Source: W0P28-013 sp963621145
Lineage (GTDB): Bacteria; Bacteroidota; Bacteroidia; Bacteroidales; Paludibacteraceae
DNA: 45,852 nt
Assembly (NCBI GenBank): GCA_963621145.1
Contig: CAVFDI010000007.1
Location: forward strand, 1-45,852
Direction: 5' to 3'
Shown: one piece after another, positions 14,052 to 22,124 of the stretch
Layout: each line of letters starts with the position of its first letter
Numbering within the stretch: the stretch's first letter is position 1
The notes under the pieces: model-generated
Told to the model about the DNA's origin: nothing
Database searches by the model: none
Seen by the model: the letters and a program-made list of their open reading frames with translations, nothing else
Made by a program: the position numbers and the translations under genes

Positions 14052-17000
14052 CTAATCCGCTAGCGGAAATTTCACAACAAAAGTAGTACCTTGGTCGACT
14101 TTGGTGGTAAACGAAATCTCGCCCGACGACACCGCCACAATGTTTTTGCAGATGCAGAGACCGAGCCCCATGCCGCTGCTCTTGGTTGTGAAATTCGGTA
14201 CAAAAATGTGTTCTGCCACCTCGTCGCTAATGCCGCAACCATTGTCGGTTACCGACACCACAGCGCGACCATTTTCTTCGGTCAAAACCACATCTATTTT
14301 ACCTTTTCGAGTCGAAGGAATGGCTTGCATAGCGTTTTTCAGCAAGTTGTTGAACAAGCGTGTCATCTGCTCGCTATCGGCCATAATGTAGGATTCGTCC
14401 ACAGTCGATGAGTAGCCAATTTCAATCTCCTCGTGATTGTTGCGAAACAGATCCACCTCGGCGCGCAGTTTGGCGTGCAAATCCACTCGTGTGAGTTTAG
14501 CCATTGGCATTCGGGCAAAATTTGAGAATTCCGAAGCGATGAACGACAGGCTGTCGATCTGTTCGATGAGCGTGCGCGAAGCCTTTGCAAAATATTCATC
14601 GAAACGCTCGCCGCCAACCTCTTTGGCGCGTTGCAATTGCTGAATAGTGAGTTTCATTGGCGTGAGCGGATTTTTAATCTCGTGAGCAATCTGTCGCGCC
14701 ATGTCGCGCCAAGCCAGCTCGCGCTCCGAAGCGGCCAACTGCTGCGCATTCGCTTCAAGTTCATCGACCATGTGATTGTACTCGTCGACCAACAAGCCAA
14801 TTTCGTCGGACGAAGCGCCATCGTACGATATTTTTTCGTTGGCATGTCCCTCCTCCACTCTTATTTGGCGCAATCGTTCGCCAAGGGTTGCTAGCGGTCG
14901 TGTAAAGCGACGACCAACACCAAAAGCAACGCCTGCAGCCAAAAATAGCACTAACAAATAGAGATTGAACAGCAATGCAAGATAGAAAAATAGGTCGCGC
15001 CACAATGCGTACGAACTGAAAAACATCGGCACACAAATGTAGGCCAAAATTTTGCCGTTGCCATCGCGCACCACATCGTACGACGCCAAATAGTCGAGTC
15101 GACCAATTTTTTCTTCGAGCACCATGCCTTGGTCGAATGTTTTGAAAAAGACTTGCGGATTGAGATGTCGCCCGCATAGTCCACTTGTGAAAAGATAGGG
15201 ACGCGAAGTGGCAATGAGTTCGCCATTGGCATTGTACACATGCATATCGGCACGATAGAGTTTCGACAAATCTTGCAACAAAAATACCAGTTCGCTTACG
15301 CTTTGTGCCGATGCTCCCGCCTGCTGAATGTAGGGCTGAATTTGCGCCTTCACATATTGCGTTTTTTCCTCTATCTGCTTATATTGATCGTTGCTATAGC
15401 GTGCGTAAAGAAAAACCAACGACGTAGTCAATGCGGTAACCATAAATACTACCGAAAGCAACACAAACGAACGCTGAATGTGCGCTATAAAAGAGTTTTT
15501 CAGTTGATAGCGACGATTTATGAAAACTCGCAAAAAATAGATTAGCGAAATCAGCAAAAAGTAGAAGACGAACATGTAGGTCCAATAGATGAGGAATGCG
15601 CGCCACAAAGCGGGATGTCGCTCACCAATAAGCACGCACACATCATCGTCGAAATAGAACACTTGGTGTATCAATCGCTGCCAGAAAACATAATCGTTGC
15701 CATCGAGTGGAATTTCGTCGAGTTGGTTTGGATAGACAAACATGCCGCTGTTCAGCACCTTTTCGCCATGCGAATAGACTGCTGCCGAAAACATCATGCT
15801 GACGTTGGTTTGTCGGCGGAAGAAAAATTCGCTTTCGCTTATGTCGCTCAGACGGTAGAACACCACAAACATGCGGCTTACAACGCCATCGTCGCCTGTA
15901 AAATCGAAAATGCCCACAAACTGATACGAATCGCTTTTCAGTCGGTTGATGTAGAAATGCTCTGTGTATGGCTGCAGCATACGATCGGCTATCTGCTTGT
16001 CGTAGCGCTTGGCCGAAGGCAGATTTAGTTCGGTAGTGAAAACATTCATCGTAAAGTTCACACCATCGTTCCAATAGTTGTGCAAATCGGTGTGATCCAA
16101 GTAACTCAGCAATTGCGTCATAGAAACAGGTCGTTGCGTCATCAGGGCTGCCAACTCCTTGTCGTTACTTAAATCGTGATCCACCTCTTCGAGCAGAGTT
16201 TTGGTGTAGATGTCGTAGTTATTTTGCGCACTGGCAGCGAGATTTTCGGCAATCATAGCATATTTTTCGCGTTTCAACTCGAAAGTGCGAAAATAGATGT
16301 CGCTCAACACAAAAATGCAACAAACGAGTGCAATCAGTTGCATGTGACCGAAACGATAGTTGCGTGCCACACGCCTACGCAGCAAATCTACCACAAGGCA
16401 AATAACAAAGTAGCCTATCATCTCCCAATGGAAAGGCACATGCCACCAAATGCCCGCTAAGACGCAAGCAATAACGCCAAATGCTGCATCAGAAACAACC
16501 ACTTCCCACAATGGCAGAGCATATTTGAAACTGAATGCCAACTTATCGCGCAGCATCACATACGAGTAGACCCACATAAAAATGAGTGTTGCCGACAAAA
16601 CAGAGTAAACCGACACCTGTTCGTAACTAACAAACACAAAATCGAAACTCGAGTTTGCGGTCAAATCGTGCAATAGATAGTCGATAAACAACGCCCACAG
16701 CACCGAAAAAATTTGACCAAGAGCAAAATGTGCGCGCGATTTTACCGTATCGTGAACATATACTGGCGTGCGCAGTTTGTAGTAGTAGACAAATGCCACT
16801 GCCGCGACCAAAAGCGAAATAATGGTGAGATGCCCCAACGATGGCATCAAATTCGATGCGTAGTAGATTGGCGAAAACAGATCGGCCGTATAGATCAATC
16901 GTGGAATGTTGAAATGCAGCAACATACCAATGAATACACCATAGAAAGTCGTGACTATCAGGTAGTTGCGCCAAGTCCAAAATGCGTCGCCAAACAGCCA

Positions 17001-17681
17001 ATGCAACTTCATAAAAAGCGTCAAAAACAGCAGATAAGCGAGCATATAGAGCGCGAAAGAGCCGTATTTCAGCGGAAGACGATCGGTTGGTTCCGATTTA
17101 ACTAGCGAAAATAGATATGATCCATCGGCAGCATACACTGCGCCCGTGGTTATGCGCTCGTCGTCGATGGTTAGCACGCGGTCGTCCATTTCGAAAGCAT
17201 CGTCGAAACGGTTGCCAATGTTTTTGTCGTCGCCATTCAGCACAAAACGATATTTTATCACTATGAAAGCCGCAACCGAATAGCGTCCGTGGCGTTGGCA
17301 ACGCACCACACCGAAGGCATTGCTTGCCTTGCAAAAGCGTTCTCCTTCGGTTGTCAAATCGGCCACATCGAGGCTCGAAACTTCAATCAGATTGTCGCTC
17401 CAAAACACCAATTTATCACCATCGAACACATAGTAGGTGATGCCGCTCACAAATTCACCATCGAGGTCGCCATCGGGCCAAGTGCCTTGTTCGGCCGACT
17501 GCGCCAAAAGATGCAACACCGAGTCGGCGCACTGTTCTTTTTCAGTCAGCTCAGTCTGAAATTTTGCGATTGGCAGCGGTCTATCGCCCGAAGCACGATA
17601 GAGTGTAGCATGTAGCAAGCCCAGCATTAGGCATGCCACAAAACCAGCAAACAAAAGGTAAAAACGTGTTCGATTTTTCAT
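14052..17681 (-). CDS. Very large membrane sensor histidine kinase, NtrY-like C-terminus
   Basis: This 1209-aa inner-membrane kinase is about twice the usual length. Order: one membrane helix (~8-30), a first periplasmic region to ~220, a cluster of about eight helices (~225-490), a second extracytoplasmic region (~500-720), helices near 735 and 780, a third sensor-like region (~800-910), a final helix (~925-950), HAMP (~950-1005 with RRFTRPLATLGERL), HisKA with phospho-acceptor His1000 in AHEIKNPLTPMKL, and HATPase with NNLLKNAMQA, DNGCGIS and GMGLGLCICK. All catalytic boxes are present. No response regulator is adjacent, so it is an orphan here. The start at 17681 skips six residues encoded by repeat DNA. 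It is downstream of rlmH. Confidence 0.93.
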   Translation of the reverse strand: MKNRTRFYLLFAGFVACLMLGLLHATLYRASGDRPLPIAKFQTELTEKEQCADSVLHLLAQSAEQGTWPDGDLDGEFVSGITYYVFDGDKLVFWSDNLIEVSSLDVADLTTEGERFCKASNAFGVVRCQRHGRYSVAAFIVIKYRFVLNGDDKNIGNRFDDAFEMDDRVLTIDDERITTGAVYAADGSYLFSLVKSEPTDRLPLKYGSFALYMLAYLLFLTLFMKLHWLFGDAFWTWRNYLIVTTFYGVFIGMLLHFNIPRLIYTADLFSPIYYASNLMPSLGHLTIISLLVAAVAFVYYYKLRTPVYVHDTVKSRAHFALGQIFSVLWALFIDYLLHDLTANSSFDFVFVSYEQVSVYSVLSATLIFMWVYSYVMLRDKLAFSFKYALPLWEVVVSDAAFGVIACVLAGIWWHVPFHWEMIGYFVICLVVDLLRRRVARNYRFGHMQLIALVCCIFVLSDIYFRTFELKREKYAMIAENLAASAQNNYDIYTKTLLEEVDHDLSNDKELAALMTQRPVSMTQLLSYLDHTDLHNYWNDGVNFTMNVFTTELNLPSAKRYDKQIADRMLQPYTEHFYINRLKSDSYQFVGIFDFTGDDGVVSRMFVVFYRLSDISESEFFFRRQTNVSMMFSAAVYSHGEKVLNSGMFVYPNQLDEIPLDGNDYVFWQRLIHQVFYFDDDVCVLIGERHPALWRAFLIYWTYMFVFYFLLISLIYFLRVFINRRYQLKNSFIAHIQRSFVLLSVVFMVTALTTSLVFLYARYSNDQYKQIEEKTQYVKAQIQPYIQQAGASAQSVSELVFLLQDLSKLYRADMHVYNANGELIATSRPYLFTSGLCGRHLNPQVFFKTFDQGMVLEEKIGRLDYLASYDVVRDGNGKILAYICVPMFFSSYALWRDLFFYLALLFNLYLLVLFLAAGVAFGVGRRFTRPLATLGERLRQIRVEEGHANEKISYDGASSDEIGLLVDEYNHMVDELEANAQQLAASERELAWRDMARQIAHEIKNPLTPMKLTIQQLQRAKEVGGERFDEYFAKASRTLIEQIDSLSFIASEFSNFARMPMAKLTRVDLHAKLRAEVDLFRNNHEEIEIGYSSTVDESYIMADSEQMTRLFNNLLKNAMQAIPSTRKGKIDVVLTEENGRAVVSVTDNGCGISDEVAEHIFVPNFTTKSSGMGLGLCICKNIVAVSSGEISFTTKVDQGTTFVVKFPLAD

Positions 17682-17683
17682 TG

Positions 17684-17716
17684 TAGTAGCAAGTAGCAAG
17701 ATATAAATCGCAAGAT
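17684..17716 (+). repeat. Family C array (AGTAGCAAGTCGCAAG) at the kinase 5' end
   Basis: TAGTAGCAAGTAGCAAGATA-type units read outward (plus) from the start of the minus-strand kinase gene. Confidence 0.8.
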
Positions 17717-17754
17717 TTTTTAACGTTTATTGTTTATTATTCATTTTTCACTAT

Positions 17755-18246
17755 TTATTTTTTCAGCAGGCTTTCTTCGTGATGATAGGGTTCGCCAGCG
17801 TTGATACTGTGGGCGCGATAGAGTTGTTCCACAAAAATGAGCCTTACCATCTGGTGCGAAAAAGTCATGCGCGAAAGCGACAACAGCGCATTTGCCCTGT
17901 CGTAGACTGCCTGCGAAAAGCCGTAAGCACCGCCAATCACAAACACTATGCGCTTATCCTGCGCCTGTTTGCGTTGTTCAATCCACGCAGCAAACTCCAT
18001 CGAAGTCGGCTGGCGACCTTTGTCGTCGAGCAGCACCACATAGTCCGATGATTCCAGCGCACGCAGCAGAAGTTCGCCCTCTTTGTCGCGCTGTTGCGGC
18101 TGTGTGAGCGACTTAGTATTTTTCAATCCTTGCACCTCCACCACCTCGAAAGGCGCATAGAAACGCAATCGCCGCACATACTCATCGATGCCCGATGCCA
18201 AATACGATGCCACAGTTTTTCCTATCCAAACGAGAGCAATTTTCAT
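17755..18246 (-). CDS. rlmH: 23S rRNA (pseudouridine1915-N3)-methyltransferase
   Basis: RlmH methylates pseudouridine 1915 in helix 69 of 23S rRNA using S-adenosylmethionine. The 163-aa protein is a small SPOUT (trefoil-knot) enzyme: VVLLDDKGRQPTSMEFAAWI (~70-90), the SAM-binding knot FVIGGAYGFS (~103-112) and the C-terminal LSLSRMTFSHQMVRLIFVEQLYRA...YHHE, which is the family signature. Length fits (~155 usual). It lies 73 bp upstream of the histidine kinase gene in the same direction, so the two could be co-transcribed. Confidence 0.96.
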   Translation of the reverse strand: MKIALVWIGKTVASYLASGIDEYVRRLRFYAPFEVVEVQGLKNTKSLTQPQQRDKEGELLLRALESSDYVVLLDDKGRQPTSMEFAAWIEQRKQAQDKRIVFVIGGAYGFSQAVYDRANALLSLSRMTFSHQMVRLIFVEQLYRAHSINAGEPYHHEESLLKK

Positions 18247-18253
18247 TCTTTTT

Positions 18254-18276
18254 TAGTAACAAGTCGCAAGTCGCTA
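18254..18276 (+). repeat. Family C array at the rlmH 5' end
   Basis: AGTAACAAGTCGCAAGTCGC reads outward from the rlmH start. Confidence 0.8.
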
Positions 18277-18300
18277 GAAATTGACAAAATTCGTGCCAAC

Positions 18301-18357
18301 TTGCACAATCCAACCGAAAGTTGTAACTTTGCAGGTAGATTCTAAAAATTATCTTTG
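18301..18357 (+). promoter_or_regulatory. Tandem overlapping promoters upstream of the CYTH gene
   Basis: TTG (18301-18303), 20 bp, TAACTTTG (18324-18331) makes one promoter. TTTG inside that -7 box (18328-18331), 18 bp, TATCTTTG (18350-18357) makes a second. The resulting leader is about 140-165 nt and includes the hairpin at 18462-18480. Confidence 0.6.
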
Positions 18358-18461
18358 CAAGAATTTTTGGTGCAAATATCGCATTTTTTCCTGAAAAACG
18401 CAAGAAACAAATTTTCGGATTAGCGTATTCCACAACCAACTGCAAATTTTGAACAGAACAC

Positions 18462-18480
18462 GAACGCACTCGGTGCGTTC
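18462..18480 (+). promoter_or_regulatory. Leader hairpin before the CYTH gene
   Basis: A perfect 8-bp stem GAACGCAC / GTGCGTTC with a TCG loop ends 21 nt before the ATG, where it could limit ribosome access. It has no terminator-like T-run. Confidence 0.5.
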
Positions 18481-18501
18481 CACTTTGTAAACTTTTCGTA
18501 G

Positions 18502-18972
18502 ATGAATATTGAAATCGAACGCAAATTCCTAGTGCTGAACGACAGTTACAAAGCCAGTGCCACGCCGCACCGCATTGCGCAGGGCTACATCTGCAACGCA
18601 TCGGACCGTGTGGTGCGCATCCGCTGCTACGACCAACGCGCCTTCATCACACTGAAAGACGCTACCGTTGGCTTTGCGCGCCACGAGTTTGAATACGAAA
18701 TTCCAGTAGACGATGCCCGCCAAATGCTCGATACGATGTGCATGAGGCCGATAATCGACAAAACGCGCTACTGCCTGCCGCAAGGCGATTTGTGTTGGGA
18801 AATCGACGAATTTCATGGCGAAAACGAAGGTCTTGTTGTGGCCGAAATAGAACTGCCAAGCAAAGAGACAAAGTTCGAAAAACCTGCATTCATCGGTCGC
18901 GAAGTTACGGGCGACGAACGCTACTACAATTCCAATCTGATAAAAAATCCTTTCAAAAATTGGGAAAAATGA
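18502..18972 (+). CDS. CYTH domain protein (triphosphate tunnel metalloenzyme family)
   Basis: The 156-aa protein begins with the defining EIERKFLV motif (residues 4-11) and has the alternating Lys/Arg/Glu beta-strand pattern of the CYTH tunnel (VVRIRCYDQRAFITLK, EFEYEIPV, DKTRYCLP, WEIDEFHGENEGLVVAEIEL). Members act on tripolyphosphate, thiamine triphosphate or ATP. This short single-domain bacterial type is usually an inorganic triphosphatase, but the substrate cannot be set from sequence. The stop overlaps the next gene's ATG (ATGA at 18969-18972), so translation is likely coupled. Confidence 0.92.
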   Translation: MNIEIERKFLVLNDSYKASATPHRIAQGYICNASDRVVRIRCYDQRAFITLKDATVGFARHEFEYEIPVDDARQMLDTMCMRPIIDKTRYCLPQGDLCWEIDEFHGENEGLVVAEIELPSKETKFEKPAFIGREVTGDERYYNSNLIKNPFKNWEK

Positions 18973-20081
18973 AAACCAATTCTATAAAAATTTTTGCCCT
19001 CGCTACCCTGCTCTGCGCCTGCAGTCGCGCTCCAAAATTCACTGTGAGCGGCACCATAGCCGACGCCGCCAGCCAAATGCTCTACCTCGAACGTGTAACC
19101 GACAGTAGCGTGGTCGCAATCGATTCGGTAACGCTAAGCGACGATGGCAAATTCCGTTTTTCTGAGCCACAAACGCCCTTCGCCGAGTTTTACCGCCTGC
19201 GCCTTGGCACACAAAACATTCTGTTTGCAATCGACTCGTGCGAAGAGGTTATCTTAAATAGCCAGAAGACAGCATTCGCAACACAATACACAGTAGAAAA
19301 CTCCGAGAACTCGCTCAAAATCAAGCAGTTGCGGAATTCTGGATTTTTGCTGCAACACGCAGTCGATAGCGCACTCGCACATCATCAGTGGAACAATGTT
19401 GAAATCGTGAAAATGATAGACCAGCACAAGCAAATGGCGCAAAAAATCATTCTTGCCGATGCCAATTCCACGGCTGCATATTATGCCGTAAATCAGATGG
19501 TGAATGGCGTGCCGCTGTTTCTTCCGCAAAACAAAAACGACCGCAGTTATTGGTCGGCAGTGGCGACGGCGTACAAGGTTTTTCAGCCCGAAAATCCGCG
19601 CACAAAACGCCTCGAAAACACTGTTCTATCGGCTCTGAAAAGCGAAAAACAGAGCGAAGTCGAGGCACAAACCACGGGATTGATCGACATTGAGCTGCCC
19701 GACAGGCACGACGAGATGGTGAAACTTTCGTCGCTGCAAGGCAAAGTGGTACTGATTGATTTTTCGGCTTACAGCATCGAAAAAGCCAACGTTCACACAC
19801 TCTATCTGCGCGAGCTCTACAACCTTTATCACGACTACGGATTCGAGATTTATCAGGTCTCAATTGACGAAAACAAACTTTTTTGGCTCGAACAGGTGCG
19901 CAACATTCCGTGGATTTGCGTGCGCGACCACGAAGCGCCAAACTGCCGTTATCTGCTCACCTACAATGTGCAAGCCATTCCAGCATGGTTTCTAGTCGAC
20001 CGCAATGGCGACATAGTGGCTGGGCGCGACCTCGATGGCAAAAATCTGCAAAAATCGATTGAGAACCTATTGAGAAAATGA
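18969..20081 (+). CDS. TlpA/DUF4369-type lipoprotein without the CxxC active site
   Basis: The 370-aa lipoprotein (lipobox LCAC, Cys18) has an N-terminal DUF4369-like beta domain (~22-120), a helical middle and a C-terminal thioredoxin-like domain (~235-368). At the position where TlpA has WCxxC the sequence is VVLIDFSAYSIEKANVHTLY: both cysteines are absent, while the fold markers (the KVVLIDF strand, the IPAWFLVDRNGDIVAG cis-Pro loop) remain. It is therefore unlikely to be an oxidoreductase. Such degenerate forms occur in Bacteroidota; function is unknown. It is translationally coupled to the CYTH gene. The start was chosen at the ATGA overlap, although the frame stays open upstream inside that gene. 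Confidence 0.88.
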   Translation: MKTNSIKIFALATLLCACSRAPKFTVSGTIADAASQMLYLERVTDSSVVAIDSVTLSDDGKFRFSEPQTPFAEFYRLRLGTQNILFAIDSCEEVILNSQKTAFATQYTVENSENSLKIKQLRNSGFLLQHAVDSALAHHQWNNVEIVKMIDQHKQMAQKIILADANSTAAYYAVNQMVNGVPLFLPQNKNDRSYWSAVATAYKVFQPENPRTKRLENTVLSALKSEKQSEVEAQTTGLIDIELPDRHDEMVKLSSLQGKVVLIDFSAYSIEKANVHTLYLRELYNLYHDYGFEIYQVSIDENKLFWLEQVRNIPWICVRDHEAPNCRYLLTYNVQAIPAWFLVDRNGDIVAGRDLDGKNLQKSIENLLRK

Positions 20082-20130
20082 CTTTGACTATTAAAATTGA
20101 CAATAGAAATAGTACGAAGCACGAAAAATT

Positions 20131-21036
20131 TTGCTTTCTTCCGACGAAATAAAAAATGAGGCTTTGCGGCTTGGATTCGATGCGTGCGGCATTGCCAAAG
20201 CCTGCGCCCTGCCCGACGATGCAGCGTATCTGCGCCATTGGCTCGATGCGGGCTACAACGCCGAAATGGGCTACATGACCAACTATTTCGACAAGCGAAC
20301 CGATGTATGCCAACTTTTCGAAGGTGCAAAATCGGTGATTGTGGTTTTGTTGGGCTACTACCCTGCGCAACTGCAACCGAAAGACGCGCCGCAAGTAGCA
20401 AAATATGCGTATGGTACTGATTATCATTTCGTTATAAAAGAAAAATTGCGCGCATTGCAGCAGTTCATCGACCAGCGAGCCGAACAACGTTGCCAGATTT
20501 GCGTCGATAGCGCGCCTGTGCTGGAACGCCGTTGGGCGCAGCGTGCAGGATTGGGCTGGATTGGCAAAAGCGGGCTGCTTGTGAACCCAACACTTGGTTC
20601 GTACACGCTCATTGGCGAAATCGTCACCACGCTACCGCTTACCTACGACACACCAATAGAGAGCCGCTGCGGACGCTGCACGCGTTGTCTCGAAGCCTGT
20701 CCAACTGGCGCACTGGTGGCAGAACACACGCTCGACGCGCGACGGTGCATCTCGTACATCACCATAGAGCAACGCGCCGAACTCACGCCAGAACAACGGC
20801 AGATGTGCGGCAACCGCATTTTTGGTTGCGATGCCTGCCTCGACGCCTGTCCGTGGAATCAGCATCCAAAGCCGCATCACACCGAAGAATTCACGCCAAG
20901 CGAGGAATTTTTCACGCTCGATTGGACGTCGCTCACAAACGCACAATTTCGACATATTTTCAAACATTCGCCCCTGCAGCGAGCGGGATACAAGAAAATA
21001 AAATTAGGAGTGAGGAGTGAGAAAATGTTTAATTGA
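20131..21036 (+). CDS. queG: Epoxyqueuosine reductase
   Basis: QueG is the cobalamin-dependent iron-sulphur enzyme that reduces epoxyqueuosine to queuosine in tRNA. Visible: the GFDACGIAKA N-terminus, the VDSAPVLERRWAQRAGLGWIGK core (~130-152), and two ferredoxin-like clusters, CGRCTRCLEACP and CDACLDACPWN. There is no ATG between the upstream in-frame stop (20110) and the conserved N-terminus, so the start is TTG at 20131 or ATT at 20128. The 300-aa length is short for the family, as in many Bacteroidota. The last ~12 residues (KLGVRSEKMFN) are encoded by a family A repeat array, so the natural C-terminus seems to have been replaced. Confidence 0.94.
   Translation: MLSSDEIKNEALRLGFDACGIAKACALPDDAAYLRHWLDAGYNAEMGYMTNYFDKRTDVCQLFEGAKSVIVVLLGYYPAQLQPKDAPQVAKYAYGTDYHFVIKEKLRALQQFIDQRAEQRCQICVDSAPVLERRWAQRAGLGWIGKSGLLVNPTLGSYTLIGEIVTTLPLTYDTPIESRCGRCTRCLEACPTGALVAEHTLDARRCISYITIEQRAELTPEQRQMCGNRIFGCDACLDACPWNQHPKPHHTEEFTPSEEFFTLDWTSLTNAQFRHIFKHSPLQRAGYKKIKLGVRSEKMFN
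21003..21020 (+). repeat. Family A array inside the 3' end of queG
   Basis: ATTAGGAGTGAGGAGTGA is read in frame as part of the QueG tail and points outward from the gene. Confidence 0.85.
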
Positions 21037-21106
21037 GAATTGACAATTAAACTGAGAGTGTTTGAAGTATGGATATTAACAACTAGAAACTAGAAATTAA
21101 AAACAA

Positions 21107-21133
21107 AACGCCACTAACCATCTGTCAGGCGTT
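21107..21133 (+). promoter_or_regulatory. Inverted repeat before cysE
   Basis: AACGCC ... GGCGTT, a 6-bp stem with a 15-nt loop, ends 14 nt before the cysE ATG. It is possibly a leader structure; no known riboswitch is recognised. Confidence 0.3.
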
Positions 21134-21147
21134 AAACTCATCTGAAA

Positions 21148-22008
21148 ATGAACATCGCACAAACCATTGCACAACTGGCCGACACACGTCACAACACGGC
21201 ACTTTATCATCAGCAGAGCGGCACCACGCCCATGCCAAACACGCAAGTGCTTGGGCAGATTGTCGACACACTACGCAGCATACTTTTTCCCGGATTTTTC
21301 GGTCAATCGATAGTGAACGCCACCACGCTGCCCTACCGCATTGGCGTGCAAGTGGAGGCTGTGAGCCGACAACTCACCGAGCAGATTTTGGCAGGACTCT
21401 GTTTCGAAGGATGTGAAGAAGATTCGCCTGCTACACGCCAAAAAGCGCAAGCCATGGCCGAGGCTTTTGTTGAACAATTACCCACTTTGCGCGACACGCT
21501 CAGCGACGATGTGGACGCTGCCTACGATGGCGACCCAGCTGCCAAAAGTCGCACCGAAGTCATCTTTTGCTACCCAGTGATTCGCGCCATCAGCAACTAC
21601 CGCATAGCGCACGAATTGCTGCGACTTGGCGTGCCGCTCATTCCGCGCATCATCACCGAAATGGCGCATAGCGAAACGGGCATCGACATTCACCCAGGAG
21701 CCACCATCGGACGACGTTTCACCATCGACCACGGCACTGGCACTGTGATTGGCGAAACCGCCGTGATAGGCAACAATGTGAAGATTTACCAAGGCGTAAC
21801 ACTCGGCGCCAAAAGTTTCCCACTCGATGAAAATGGCAACCCAATAAAAGGCATTCCGCGCCACCCAATCATCGAAGACGATGTGATAATCTACGCCAAC
21901 TCAACCATTCTTGGGCGCATCACCGTGGGGCGCGGCGCAGTGGTTGGCGGCAATGTGTGGGTCGACCGCGACGTGCCAGCCGGCAGCACCATAACGCAGA
22001 AAAAATGA
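21148..22008 (+). CDS. cysE: Serine O-acetyltransferase
   Basis: CysE acetylates serine with acetyl-CoA to O-acetylserine, the first step of cysteine synthesis. The 286-aa protein has the helical N-terminal domain and a C-terminal left-handed beta-helix of hexapeptide repeats from ~180: GIDIHPGATIGRRFTIDHGTGTVIGETAVIG, with the catalytic His in the DHGTG loop, then VTLGAKSFPLDENG and PIIEDDVIIYANSTILG. This is the longer bacterial type with an insertion between repeats. cysK is not in the window; the next gene is DUF1015. Confidence 0.95.
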   Translation: MNIAQTIAQLADTRHNTALYHQQSGTTPMPNTQVLGQIVDTLRSILFPGFFGQSIVNATTLPYRIGVQVEAVSRQLTEQILAGLCFEGCEEDSPATRQKAQAMAEAFVEQLPTLRDTLSDDVDAAYDGDPAAKSRTEVIFCYPVIRAISNYRIAHELLRLGVPLIPRIITEMAHSETGIDIHPGATIGRRFTIDHGTGTVIGETAVIGNNVKIYQGVTLGAKSFPLDENGNPIKGIPRHPIIEDDVIIYANSTILGRITVGRGAVVGGNVWVDRDVPAGSTITQKK

Positions 22009-22056
22009 CTTTTTCACACTCATAGTCAATCATCGTCAACAGTCGTAGTTCTTACA

Positions 22057-22089
22057 TTTGCACATTATAAAAAAAACTTGTAACTTTGC
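22057..22089 (+). promoter_or_regulatory. Strong Bacteroidota promoter for the DUF1015 gene
   Basis: TTTG (22057-22060), 20 bp, TAACTTTGC (22081-22089): the best -33/-7 match in the window. The expected start is near 22095, giving a leader of about 30 nt. Confidence 0.85.
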
Positions 22090-22124
22090 CGAATTGTGAA
22101 CACCATATTATAGAACTCACAAAA

